NCBI RefSeq assembly: GCF_000967915.1
Contig: NC_022549.1
Span: forward strand, 62,001-126,000
Length of the DNA stretch: 64,000 nucleotides
From: Paracholeplasma brassicae
GTDB lineage: Bacteria; Bacillota_I; Bacilli_A; Acholeplasmatales; UBA5453
Direction of reading: 5' to 3'
A program made the position numbers and the translations under genes. Of the stretch, positions 56,435 through 64,000 are shown one piece after another (the first letter of the stretch is position 1; every line of letters begins with the position of its first letter). Under the pieces are notes generated by a model. The model was not told the DNA's origin, did not search any database, and worked only from the letters and a program-made list of their open reading frames with translations.

Positions 56435-57693
56435 AAAAAATCTTAGTGGCTTTAATTGCATTACTTAGTTTATCGTTAATGTCTAATCGCCTTCAAGCAG
56501 AAGAAGTAAGTTGGGAAAAAACATTTGTTGAAGATTTTGAAGGCTACGACAACGGAAAAGTAGAAACACAAGAAAACTTTACAGATAAATGGACCAATGA
56601 CGGTTGGTCAGGGATAAACCCTAACCCAACCGACATTAACGATGTAGCAACCATTAGAAGTGAGAACTCAAATAAGTTCATGAACATGACTTACGCGAGT
56701 AGTTTCTTTTATATGGCCCCAACCAATTTTCGTGCAAACGAATTCGAGGTCGAATTTGATTTTCGTAGTAACGATTTAACCGATGCTTGGGTTGGCGTCA
56801 ATATGCGTAAAGAATACCGTGACATTCGTTATAACGGTGGCACAGGGATGATGTTTTATTTTAAAACTATCTACGTTAAAAACTTAGAAGGCGACATCAT
56901 TGGTGAATCACTACTGATTCAATCCTTAAGAGGTGGGTCACTTAGCACGACCGATCTTGATTCACTACTCGTTGGTGATCGTTTGATCGAATACATTTAC
57001 CCAGAAGGTGAAGCAATCGATCCTACCAAACAAATCAAATCCAATTGGTATAACGTCAAGATTAAAGTGACTAACACAGATAATGCCAATGAATCTTTAT
57101 ATGAAATCTTTATTAACGATGTAGCGATGGCAACACTGACTTACGCAAGAGCCTCCATTAATGTGTATGGCTATTTTGGACTACACTCATGTACTGGTGA
57201 TATTGATGTTGATAACTTCAAGATTCAATCACTTGATGAAGTCGCACCGCCACCAATTGTCAGAGTCAATCAAATGATTGAACCCACAGGTAAAGTAGGC
57301 GATGTCTTTGAAGTCCCAGGTAGTGATGAAAAAGACCTTGAGCTGATTGATGATGCCGATGGTAAGGTCACAATTCAAGTGACATTACCGAACCAAGAAA
57401 TTATCACTTTAGAGGAAGGGGTTTATCAGTTTACACCAACACTTGCGGGCATTCATACCCTAAGCTATGTGGCAGAAAACCAATCAGGTACGAAAGCTCA
57501 AGTGGATTTCTTAATTAACGTGGCTGAAAAAGATGACCCAGTCGATCCTGATCCTGTTGATCCAGACCCGGTTGATCCGAATCCAGATAAACCAGAAGAA
57601 GAAAGTAATATAGGCTTGATCATTGGCTTATCAGTCGGTGGGCTAGCCATCATCGGTGCTGGTGTGTACTTCTTTGTATTAAAAAAGAAATAA
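56431..57693 (+). CDS. Surface-anchored carbohydrate-binding protein with Asp-Pro linker
   Basis: A 420-residue protein with a signal peptide (cleavage near LQA, residue 23), a LamG/concanavalin-like domain (about 25-270, ending CTGDIDVDNFKIQSL) and an Ig-like domain (about 275-365). A linker of repeated VDPDP units (about 370-390) follows, then a C-terminal membrane helix with a KKK tail. There is no LPXTG. It resembles the 814-residue surface protein in plan and probably binds the same polysaccharide. It overlaps the previous gene by ATGA. A hairpin follows. Confidence 0.72.
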   Translation: MKKILVALIALLSLSLMSNRLQAEEVSWEKTFVEDFEGYDNGKVETQENFTDKWTNDGWSGINPNPTDINDVATIRSENSNKFMNMTYASSFFYMAPTNFRANEFEVEFDFRSNDLTDAWVGVNMRKEYRDIRYNGGTGMMFYFKTIYVKNLEGDIIGESLLIQSLRGGSLSTTDLDSLLVGDRLIEYIYPEGEAIDPTKQIKSNWYNVKIKVTNTDNANESLYEIFINDVAMATLTYARASINVYGYFGLHSCTGDIDVDNFKIQSLDEVAPPPIVRVNQMIEPTGKVGDVFEVPGSDEKDLELIDDADGKVTIQVTLPNQEIITLEEGVYQFTPTLAGIHTLSYVAENQSGTKAQVDFLINVAEKDDPVDPDPVDPDPVDPNPDKPEEESNIGLIIGLSVGGLAIIGAGVYFFVLKKK

Positions 57694-57701
57694 AAATCGA
57701 T

Positions 57702-57737
57702 AACAAGCAATAGTCCTTTGGTTATTGCTTGTTTTAT
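57702..57737 (+). terminator. Intercistronic hairpin/terminator after the second surface protein gene
   Basis: An 11-bp stem (57702-57712 with 57723-57733) with a 10-base loop and a short TTTTAT tail. Its T run is weak, so it may be partial read-through control between the extracellular and cytosolic halves of the operon. Confidence 0.6.
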
Positions 57738-57760
57738 AATGAAGATAAGAAGGTGATTTC

Positions 57761-59902
57761 ATGTTTCAAAACGCAAAATGGATTTGGCATCATAACATAA
57801 TACAAAAAAATGACTATGGTGTGTTTGTTAAATCATTTGAAGTCGATCGTTTTAATAAAGCCATTCTAAACATTAGTGGACATAACCACATCAAACTCTA
57901 CATCAATGATAAATTAATCTCAGGATACGTCACACCTGCCCCTAGTGGGCTTAACCCAAAAAGCTATTTGAGCTATGATGTTTCAAAAGACTTATTAGAG
58001 GGAAACAACACCATTAAAGTGGTGGTGCTTTATTTAGGAGGTAGTGGACAAAACTATCAAAACGGGATCCCTGGGTTTATTTTGAATCTAGAAATCGAAG
58101 AAGAGGCTGGTGTTAGACACATTTTAAGTGATGAGACGTTTTCATCCATTAAGAATCACCCTTATGTGACAGGCCAACCATTCCAACAAAACAGACGAAT
58201 CACACCAGTAGAACGGTTTGATTCATCTAAACTTGACGAGGGGCCCATTCATGAACCGGTTTTAGTGTTGGAAGGTTATCACAACTACCGTAAACAAACC
58301 ATCAAAGAAGGCATCGTTCATAAGACATATGAACCACGCCTTTTAAGTCAATCAAATACGGTTTATGTGTTTGATGCAGATAGAATCGTTAGTGGCTTTG
58401 TAGGACTTGATATACTTAGTCAAACAAATCAAGTCCTTAGGGTAAGGTATAGTGAAGACCTTGATGGTGACCGTGTTAAACACAATGTCGCAAACGAGCC
58501 CAGTGAAACTTACTATGATGAACTCATCTTAAAAAAAGGGATGAGAGTGTCTCACGCGTTTGACTTTACGTATAAAGCGTTTCGCTATGTGGAGGTTGAA
58601 GGAAACTTAGACGAACTTGAATCGTTTTCTTTAAAGGTGGAAGTCGCATCAACGGATTTAGGTATAGTTGGTGATTTAAAGAGCAAGTCTTATCCAATGA
58701 TTACTGATCTGTTTACGCTATTTAAGCACACACAAACCAATAACACCCTTGGATTATTGGTGGATTGTCCACACCGTGAACAAGCACAATACTTAGGCGA
58801 TAGTGCGCTTCAAGCAGAATCAATTGTTTATAATGTATTAGAAAGAAAACCGTTATTAGAAAAAGTATTAGATGACTTTATGGACGCGCAGTATGCGGAC
58901 GGTACATTTCCATTTGTCAGTCCTGGTAGTACTAATGATGAGGAGTTTTCACTTAAAATTCCCGAATACGATTTGTATTTTATTGAACTCTTAGAAAAAA
59001 GGTATCAAATCGATTTAGACCAGAAAATTCTACATCGTTATTACGAGGCATCAAAGAAAGTGATTGATCACTACATTTCTAAAATCGATGAACAAGGGCT
59101 TGTTAGAAAAAATGAACACTGGCATATTTCAGATTGGCCATACCCGAGTGTGGATCAAGAGGGAGATTACTTATGTTTTGAAAACATGCACTTTCATAAA
59201 AACTTAAGCTCATTTATCAAGTTATATCAAGATAGAATCGATCAAGATTATTACCGAAAATTAAAAGACAAGCTATATCTAAGAATAAGAGAAGTGTTTT
59301 TAGAGCGTGAGTTATTTAAAGATCACGAAAAGGCGGCTTCTTACCACCAAGGCATTCAAGCATTCGCGCTCAATCATGGCTTTGTTTTAGATAGTGAGTT
59401 AGATGCGGTCATTACCTACATTAAACAAAGCGGGTTTTCCTCTAGCATCATTTTAGGTAGAGACGTGGTTCATGCTTTATTGAAGTCAGGGTATACTAAA
59501 GAAGCGCTTGATTATATGTTTAATTACGAAAAAGGCTGGGGAACGATTTTAAGACATGGGTCTAAGACAATGTGGGAAGGGTTCGATGATATTGAGTCAC
59601 ACAGTCATGCCTGGGGCATGTATGTGGTAAGACTCATTCAAACCTACCTTGTAGGTATAAACGTCATTAATCCGGATACTTATATCATTAAGCCAATCAT
59701 GATCGATGAGGTTAAAGATATAGCGGCAACAATTGTCACTGAACGTGGGTTATTATCTTTTTCTTACGAGGTTAAAGAAAGTGACGTCATTTATACGTAT
59801 GACATACCTTTGGGGATACAGGTGAGTTTAATACACAATCAATTAACGTTTAACTTGAAGTCAGCAGGTATCTTAAAATGCAAAAAAGAGTCTGTCGTAT
59901 GA
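57761..59902 (+). CDS. GH78-like alpha-L-rhamnosidase
   Basis: A 713-residue cytosolic protein. Two N-terminal beta-sandwich domains (about 1-290) lead into an (alpha/alpha)6 barrel (about 310-640). It has DCPHREQAQYLGDSALQAE near 338, the GH78 acid region where the usual motif is DCP.R.E..GW.GD, and a late WEGFDDIESHSHAW motif (near 610) seen in GH78 and relatives. The final beta domain is short. It would cut terminal rhamnose from imported oligosaccharides, feeding rhaA-rhaB-rhaD. GAAGGTG precedes the ATG. Specificity within the clan is not certain. Confidence 0.8.
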   Translation: MFQNAKWIWHHNIIQKNDYGVFVKSFEVDRFNKAILNISGHNHIKLYINDKLISGYVTPAPSGLNPKSYLSYDVSKDLLEGNNTIKVVVLYLGGSGQNYQNGIPGFILNLEIEEEAGVRHILSDETFSSIKNHPYVTGQPFQQNRRITPVERFDSSKLDEGPIHEPVLVLEGYHNYRKQTIKEGIVHKTYEPRLLSQSNTVYVFDADRIVSGFVGLDILSQTNQVLRVRYSEDLDGDRVKHNVANEPSETYYDELILKKGMRVSHAFDFTYKAFRYVEVEGNLDELESFSLKVEVASTDLGIVGDLKSKSYPMITDLFTLFKHTQTNNTLGLLVDCPHREQAQYLGDSALQAESIVYNVLERKPLLEKVLDDFMDAQYADGTFPFVSPGSTNDEEFSLKIPEYDLYFIELLEKRYQIDLDQKILHRYYEASKKVIDHYISKIDEQGLVRKNEHWHISDWPYPSVDQEGDYLCFENMHFHKNLSSFIKLYQDRIDQDYYRKLKDKLYLRIREVFLERELFKDHEKAASYHQGIQAFALNHGFVLDSELDAVITYIKQSGFSSSIILGRDVVHALLKSGYTKEALDYMFNYEKGWGTILRHGSKTMWEGFDDIESHSHAWGMYVVRLIQTYLVGINVINPDTYIIKPIMIDEVKDIAATIVTERGLLSFSYEVKESDVIYTYDIPLGIQVSLIHNQLTFNLKSAGILKCKKESVV

Positions 59903-61710
59903 GTAAGGTAAAAGACTTCGCTAAAAGTGAACTTGATCGCTATTTTCATCTCATTACGGGCATGAATCACCAAATCACTTTAGCGTTAGAGGGTAGTGTC
60001 AATATTAATCCACTGGATGATTATTATCAAATCAATGTCATTGGTGGCGTTGGTGTCATTAAGGGTAGAAATGAGCGTAGCCTTTTACTTGGTGTCTACC
60101 GCCTACTTGAAGGTCTAGGGGTGTTTTTTCATGCCCCAAAAGATGAGCGGATTACAAGACGTCAGTTAGAAGATTGTGATTTTTCTTTTGAAAGTCACTT
60201 TTTAGTTAAACAGCGAATCGTTTGTATCGAAGGGGCCGTTTCAATTGAGAATGTCCAAGACCTAATTGACTTTTTACCCAAAAAACAAATGAATGGGTAT
60301 TTCATTCAGTTTCAAAAGCCTTACGAGTTTTTTACCAGGTGGTATGAACACAAGAATCACCCATGGTTAAAAGAAGAACCATTGAGCGAAGAAATACTAG
60401 AGTCTTTTATGCCGTTAATGACCAAAGAAATAGAAAAGCGGGGATTAATATATCACGCCGTTGGTCACGGATGGACAACGCGTGTGCTTGGTTTGGATGC
60501 CAGTGGCTGGCAAAAAGCAGACCCAAAATCCTTGTTGTCATTGGATACGTCTTTGATTGCCCAAGTAAACGGTAAAAGAGAGTTCTTTAAAGGTATTCCA
60601 CTTAATACACAGTTATGTTATTCAAATAAAAAAGTTCAAGACCTTTTTGTCGAGGTCGTTGTTGACTATATCGATAAGCATCAAGAAATCGATGTGCTTC
60701 ATTTATGGTTAGCCGATGATTTTAATAACTTCTGTGAGTGTGAGGCGTGTCAAAAAGAACTACCAAGTTTTTATTACGTCGAAACTCTAAATCGAATTGA
60801 TGAAGAATTAACCAAAAGAAACATTAAGACAAAATTAATGTTCTTACTTTATTATGAACTACTTTTTCCATCTAGAAATGTAAGTACACTTTCAACTGAC
60901 CGTTTTATGATGATGTTTGCGCCAATCACAAGAACCTACACCAGTTCGCTTAAAGATGTTGCAAGTAAGTATCAGGCAATGCCTATAAAGACAAAGGCAT
61001 TCAAACGAAATGAAAATCAGTTTGAACCAGAACTATTAAAGAACTTAGTCTATTTAAAAGCCTGGCAAGAAGCCTTTAAAGGAAGTACGGTCTTATTTGA
61101 TTATCACCTGATGTGGGATGGGTTTAAAGACCTACCACAACGTGGCTTAAGTCAAGTCTTATATGAAGATATGAAGGTATTAAATCAATTTGGGATTGAT
61201 GGGTTTATTTCATGCCAACTCCAACGTAATTTTTTCCCAGATGGTCTTGCGTTTCATATGATGGCTAAAGGGCTATCTAATGAATCAGGAAATATGGATG
61301 CTATTGAGGCTAAGTTTTACGAACAACGCTATTTAAGTGAGGCGTATAACATCAAAACGTTTTTTACCGAAATTTCATCAGTATTAATCCATCAATATCT
61401 AAGAAAAGAAGTACCAAAACTCAATCATGACGTGGTTAGAGAAATTGATCGAATCATTTCATTCATTAATCAAATGAAATTAAGTGGCTCCGTGGCATTT
61501 GAGGAAGTAACCAAAGACTTTATCGATTACTACCTAGGTTACTTAAAACTGATCAAAGAAAAAGCATTAGGTAGTAGCGTTAGTCAGTTAAAAGATGGAT
61601 CAAATAAACTAATAAACGAATTCATTAAGTTAGAAGCGGATTACCAATCAAGCTTTGATGGGTTTTATTTTGTTCATCTAGTACGTGAATTTGTGGAGAA
61701 TGAGTGGTGA
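59899..61710 (+). CDS. DUF4838 putative glycoside hydrolase
   Basis: A 603-residue cytosolic protein. The N-terminal region (1-110) looks like the alpha/beta domain found before many hexosaminidase- and glucuronidase-type barrels (VIKGRNERSLLLGVYRLLEGL). The barrel region (about 115-430) contains WLADDFNNFCECEACQ near 276, a hallmark of DUF4838 with the CxCxxC cluster. A helical C-terminus follows. The enzymatic activity is not known. Start 59899 overlaps the previous stop (ATGA). Its place between a rhamnosidase and an esterase suggests cleavage of a second sugar in the same glycan. Confidence 0.7.
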   Translation: MSKVKDFAKSELDRYFHLITGMNHQITLALEGSVNINPLDDYYQINVIGGVGVIKGRNERSLLLGVYRLLEGLGVFFHAPKDERITRRQLEDCDFSFESHFLVKQRIVCIEGAVSIENVQDLIDFLPKKQMNGYFIQFQKPYEFFTRWYEHKNHPWLKEEPLSEEILESFMPLMTKEIEKRGLIYHAVGHGWTTRVLGLDASGWQKADPKSLLSLDTSLIAQVNGKREFFKGIPLNTQLCYSNKKVQDLFVEVVVDYIDKHQEIDVLHLWLADDFNNFCECEACQKELPSFYYVETLNRIDEELTKRNIKTKLMFLLYYELLFPSRNVSTLSTDRFMMMFAPITRTYTSSLKDVASKYQAMPIKTKAFKRNENQFEPELLKNLVYLKAWQEAFKGSTVLFDYHLMWDGFKDLPQRGLSQVLYEDMKVLNQFGIDGFISCQLQRNFFPDGLAFHMMAKGLSNESGNMDAIEAKFYEQRYLSEAYNIKTFFTEISSVLIHQYLRKEVPKLNHDVVREIDRIISFINQMKLSGSVAFEEVTKDFIDYYLGYLKLIKEKALGSSVSQLKDGSNKLINEFIKLEADYQSSFDGFYFVHLVREFVENEW

Positions 61711-61714
61711 GGTT

Positions 61715-63676
61715 ATGTTAGTTAAAGGCTTATATACCCATGGGGTGGTATTTTCTAAAAACCACCCACTGACGTTTTTAGGTACTTATGAAGAAAATAG
61801 CCAAGTACGTATTGAAATTGATCAAGATGGTCATCGGTTGTATGACGACATACACCAGGTATCCAATCAAGGTAAACTTTACGCAAAAACGATCAAACTA
61901 AAGGCTTCATATAAAGAAGTAGCCGTTAAAGTGACAACCAAAAACACCACCGAATCGTTTGTTGGCTACGTGGGTGAGGTCTATCTAGGGGCGGGGCAAT
62001 CAAATATGGCGTATGCGCTTAAATACGATAATCACTTTGATGAAATCCTTGCACAAGAAAACCTACTAAAGGGGATTAAGTGTTTTAGCGTTGCCGATAG
62101 CCTTATTGAAAATGACGTGATTAAAAGACCGTTAGAGCCACTCAGTGATTTTATTAAACACGCGACATGGATTGATTCATCGAATCCATCGTTTAGTGAC
62201 TATTCAGGGTTACTGATTATGCTAGGGTTACTGCACCAAAAAATAAAGGACTACCCAATCGGTTTGATTGACGTCTCAGTGCCTGGTTGTTCGATTGAAG
62301 GCTTTTTACCAATTGAAACAATCGAAAATAATCCAACCATTAAATCGTATTTAGAAGAAAACGGGTTTCTAAAATACCCTTTATCAACAATTAATGACTA
62401 TACAGTAGCTTCGGGTATCTACAATGAAAAGATTGCACCAATCATTGGTTTTCCAATTGATCAGTTCTTGTGGTATCAAGGTGAGCATCACGTGGGTACT
62501 AATAGAGAGTATGATTACTATAAAGAAGCGTTAAAAAGACTAATTGAGTCCTATCGTGTGCTCTATCAACAAAAAGTACCTGTGATTCTAATCTATATCA
62601 ATCAAACATATTACCCACAAGATGACAATTATTCGGTTTCAAGAATCAATTTAGCAATACAAGACAACCAAAATATAGAAGATGAGATTTATGCCATTCC
62701 AACGTATGATGTGATTCCAACCTGGAAAAACAGCCATACGAAGGGCATTGAAAATCCGATTCACCCAACCAATAAGTTCTATATCGCAAACCGAATCCAT
62801 CAAGTGATTCATAAACAATCAAGTCCTGTTTTGGTGACTGAGGTAAGGGTACTAACACACGCGATTGAAATCACGTTTGATCAAAGATTAAAACAAGATA
62901 AAGGATTGGTTGAAGGTTTTACAATTGCAGGTGATGATCATATTTATCAGCCAGCAGAAGCACAACTAATTAACCAAAACACCATTATTTTATCTAGTCG
63001 GTTTGTTGATCATCCGGTTTATTTCACCTATGCATTTCAGCTTGATAATCACTCGTTTACTTTAAAGTCAACCAAAGGAATGCCTTTACCGATTCTTCAT
63101 AGTGATGAAGATTTATCTAGAGGGCGTTATTATGCCTATTACGGCTATGAACATTTTAGTCATCTTGATTACTTTGAAACGGCATTTGATCCACTCTATG
63201 GTACACCTAGAATTAAACCGCTCTTATTTTTAGGTGAGCTACATCATAATCGTGACCTTAAGATCATCAAAGGAAAACACCACATTCAAATTCATTATCA
63301 AGCTAGTGCGCAAAGAGATTATAAAGAACGGTTTGGAGTCTCTCTTGACTTATCAAAGACTGGCTTTCAACTGATGTTTTCTTCTTTCAAGAAAATAGAG
63401 TTAAAATCGACATTTGAGTCAAAAGACGAAGTAGCCTTTTTAGGACTCTTATTTAAAGATGTTAGAAATCAAGTATGGCTTGTAAAACCAACAAGTCATA
63501 ACAAAGTTGATAACGAAGAAGTCTATGAACTTGATTTATGTGAGATTTCTTATGCAGATTTAAATAAAGAGACAATTGAACTTAGTAAATACAATCAAAT
63601 CAAACAAATGGAGTTGGTGTTTGAAGCGAGTGATAATGCAGTGATTGAACTTGTTTCAATGATTCATCATTTATAG
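61715..63676 (+). CDS. Sialate O-acetylesterase-like SGNH hydrolase
   Basis: A cytosolic protein of about 653 residues. After ~95 residues of beta structure comes an SGNH esterase domain of the SASA type: YLGAGQSNMAYAL (nucleophile Ser), IDVSVPGCSIEGF, FLWYQGEHHVG (near 252) and IHPTNKFYIANR (catalytic His near 350). A C-terminal beta-rich part (about 380-650) may bind sugar. It likely removes acetyl groups from imported rhamnose-containing oligosaccharides. Upstream in-frame starts at 61700 and 61685 are possible, since no candidate has ideal ribosome-site spacing. It is the last gene of the operon. Confidence 0.75.
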   Translation: MLVKGLYTHGVVFSKNHPLTFLGTYEENSQVRIEIDQDGHRLYDDIHQVSNQGKLYAKTIKLKASYKEVAVKVTTKNTTESFVGYVGEVYLGAGQSNMAYALKYDNHFDEILAQENLLKGIKCFSVADSLIENDVIKRPLEPLSDFIKHATWIDSSNPSFSDYSGLLIMLGLLHQKIKDYPIGLIDVSVPGCSIEGFLPIETIENNPTIKSYLEENGFLKYPLSTINDYTVASGIYNEKIAPIIGFPIDQFLWYQGEHHVGTNREYDYYKEALKRLIESYRVLYQQKVPVILIYINQTYYPQDDNYSVSRINLAIQDNQNIEDEIYAIPTYDVIPTWKNSHTKGIENPIHPTNKFYIANRIHQVIHKQSSPVLVTEVRVLTHAIEITFDQRLKQDKGLVEGFTIAGDDHIYQPAEAQLINQNTIILSSRFVDHPVYFTYAFQLDNHSFTLKSTKGMPLPILHSDEDLSRGRYYAYYGYEHFSHLDYFETAFDPLYGTPRIKPLLFLGELHHNRDLKIIKGKHHIQIHYQASAQRDYKERFGVSLDLSKTGFQLMFSSFKKIELKSTFESKDEVAFLGLLFKDVRNQVWLVKPTSHNKVDNEEVYELDLCEISYADLNKETIELSKYNQIKQMELVFEASDNAVIELVSMIHHL

Positions 63677-63862
63677 AGATTTAAGAATTAGTTATAGTTA
63701 ACATAAAACCTTAAAATGGATTTACTGTAACACATAATATTGAACTATATCATTTATTTCTAATATGTTGGACATTAGTTCAAGTAATAATAAAAAAACT
63801 CATTGAATTGAGTTTTTTTATAAATGAACGATTAATTGAATCATGAAGTTTAAAATTGGTAA
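63677..63862. other. Region between converging genes
   Basis: No gene is present. It contains the terminator at 63793-63819 and AT-rich spacer. Confidence 0.5.
63793..63819. terminator. Terminator of the rhamnose operon
   Basis: AAAAAACTCA pairs with TTGAGTTTTTT across a short loop, with T runs on both strands, so it may also stop the converging gene at the right edge. Confidence 0.75.
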
Positions 63863-64000
63863 TTATTCACTTATTTCACCATTTTGAATATTTAATTTCC
63901 ATGTATATTTATCTATAATCATTTCATATGCATACACCAATACGTCATACTTGTTTATTGCTTGTCCAATCACGAATGATTGTGATTGACGACTTGCAGA
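63863..64000 (-). CDS. C-terminal 45 codons of a gene running off the right edge
   Basis: The minus strand is open from the window edge to a TAA at 63863-63865. The visible tail includes SFVIGQAINKYDVLVYAYEM and is mixed helical. It is too short to recognise. The converging terminator supports a real gene end, but the frame could be fortuitous. Confidence 0.4.
   Translation of the reverse strand, partial: SASRQSQSFVIGQAINKYDVLVYAYEMIIDKYTWKLNIQNGEISE

Overview
The window is low-GC DNA that uses the standard genetic code. UGA ends many genes (for example the hybrid kinase at 6627), and tryptophan is UGG. Spacing is tight, many gene pairs overlap by ATGA, and Shine-Dalgarno sites are strong. 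Lipoproteins are common. Two large surface proteins end in a C-terminal membrane helix with a lysine-rich tail and have no LPXTG sorting motif. I infer a wall-less or wall-poor Firmicutes/Mollicutes relative that reads UGA as stop (Acholeplasma, Paracholeplasma or Izemoplasma type). No rRNA, tRNA or CRISPR array was seen.

Layout. 1-9.3 kb: a TPR-type regulator, a small zinc-ribbon protein, a flavodoxin, and a three-gene signalling operon (REC-HD-GYP phosphodiesterase, multidomain hybrid histidine kinase, solute-binding lipoprotein). Two membrane proteins and a truncated sugar kinase follow. 10-14.8 kb: a two-gene lipoprotein operon (DUF4886/SGNH-like esterase and a 1137-residue carbohydrate-binding protein with five C-terminal repeats). 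Its promoter has a 12-bp palindromic operator inside the -35/-10 spacer. 14.9-19.2 kb: a graveyard of decayed phage genes (terminase, portal), two intact cargo genes (GIY-YIG nuclease, two-helix membrane protein), a broken IS66-type element and an FtsX-like fragment. 19.2-26.9 kb: a membrane alpha/beta hydrolase on the minus strand with a leader hairpin, then a glycerol-3-phosphate operon (GlpP antiterminator, two FAD oxidoreductases, DUF1667 protein, glycerol kinase). 26.9-29.8 kb: IS fragments, a 327-bp non-autonomous IS66 derivative, and two tandem tyrosine recombinases. The second recombinase lacks the first catalytic arginine.

29.9-42.4 kb: a surface polysaccharide locus. It holds a broken NeuD-like gene, a locus-specific winged-helix regulator, a PglE-like aminotransferase, an initiating sugar transferase, a PglD-like acetyltransferase, several glycosyltransferases, a polymerase, a flippase and UDP-GlcNAc 2-epimerase. 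Two of these genes carry single frameshifts, yet their ends still overlap their neighbours by ATGA.

42.4-63.7 kb: the most striking region, a roughly 20-kb L-rhamnose-glycan utilisation operon. A divergent DeoR-family repressor and an operator-rich promoter precede rhaB-rhaA-rhaD. An ABC importer (binding protein plus two permeases, no ATPase) follows. The remaining genes encode two surface carbohydrate-binding proteins, three paralogous putative TIM-barrel hydrolases (two lipoproteins, one cytosolic), a GH78-like rhamnosidase, a DUF4838 protein and a sialate-esterase-like SGNH protein. The set reads as a Gram-positive-style polysaccharide utilisation locus: bind and nick a rhamnose-rich glycan outside, import oligosaccharides, deacetylate and cleave them inside, then send L-rhamnose to DHAP and lactaldehyde. 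The three-paralog hydrolase family is the best candidate for undescribed biochemistry.
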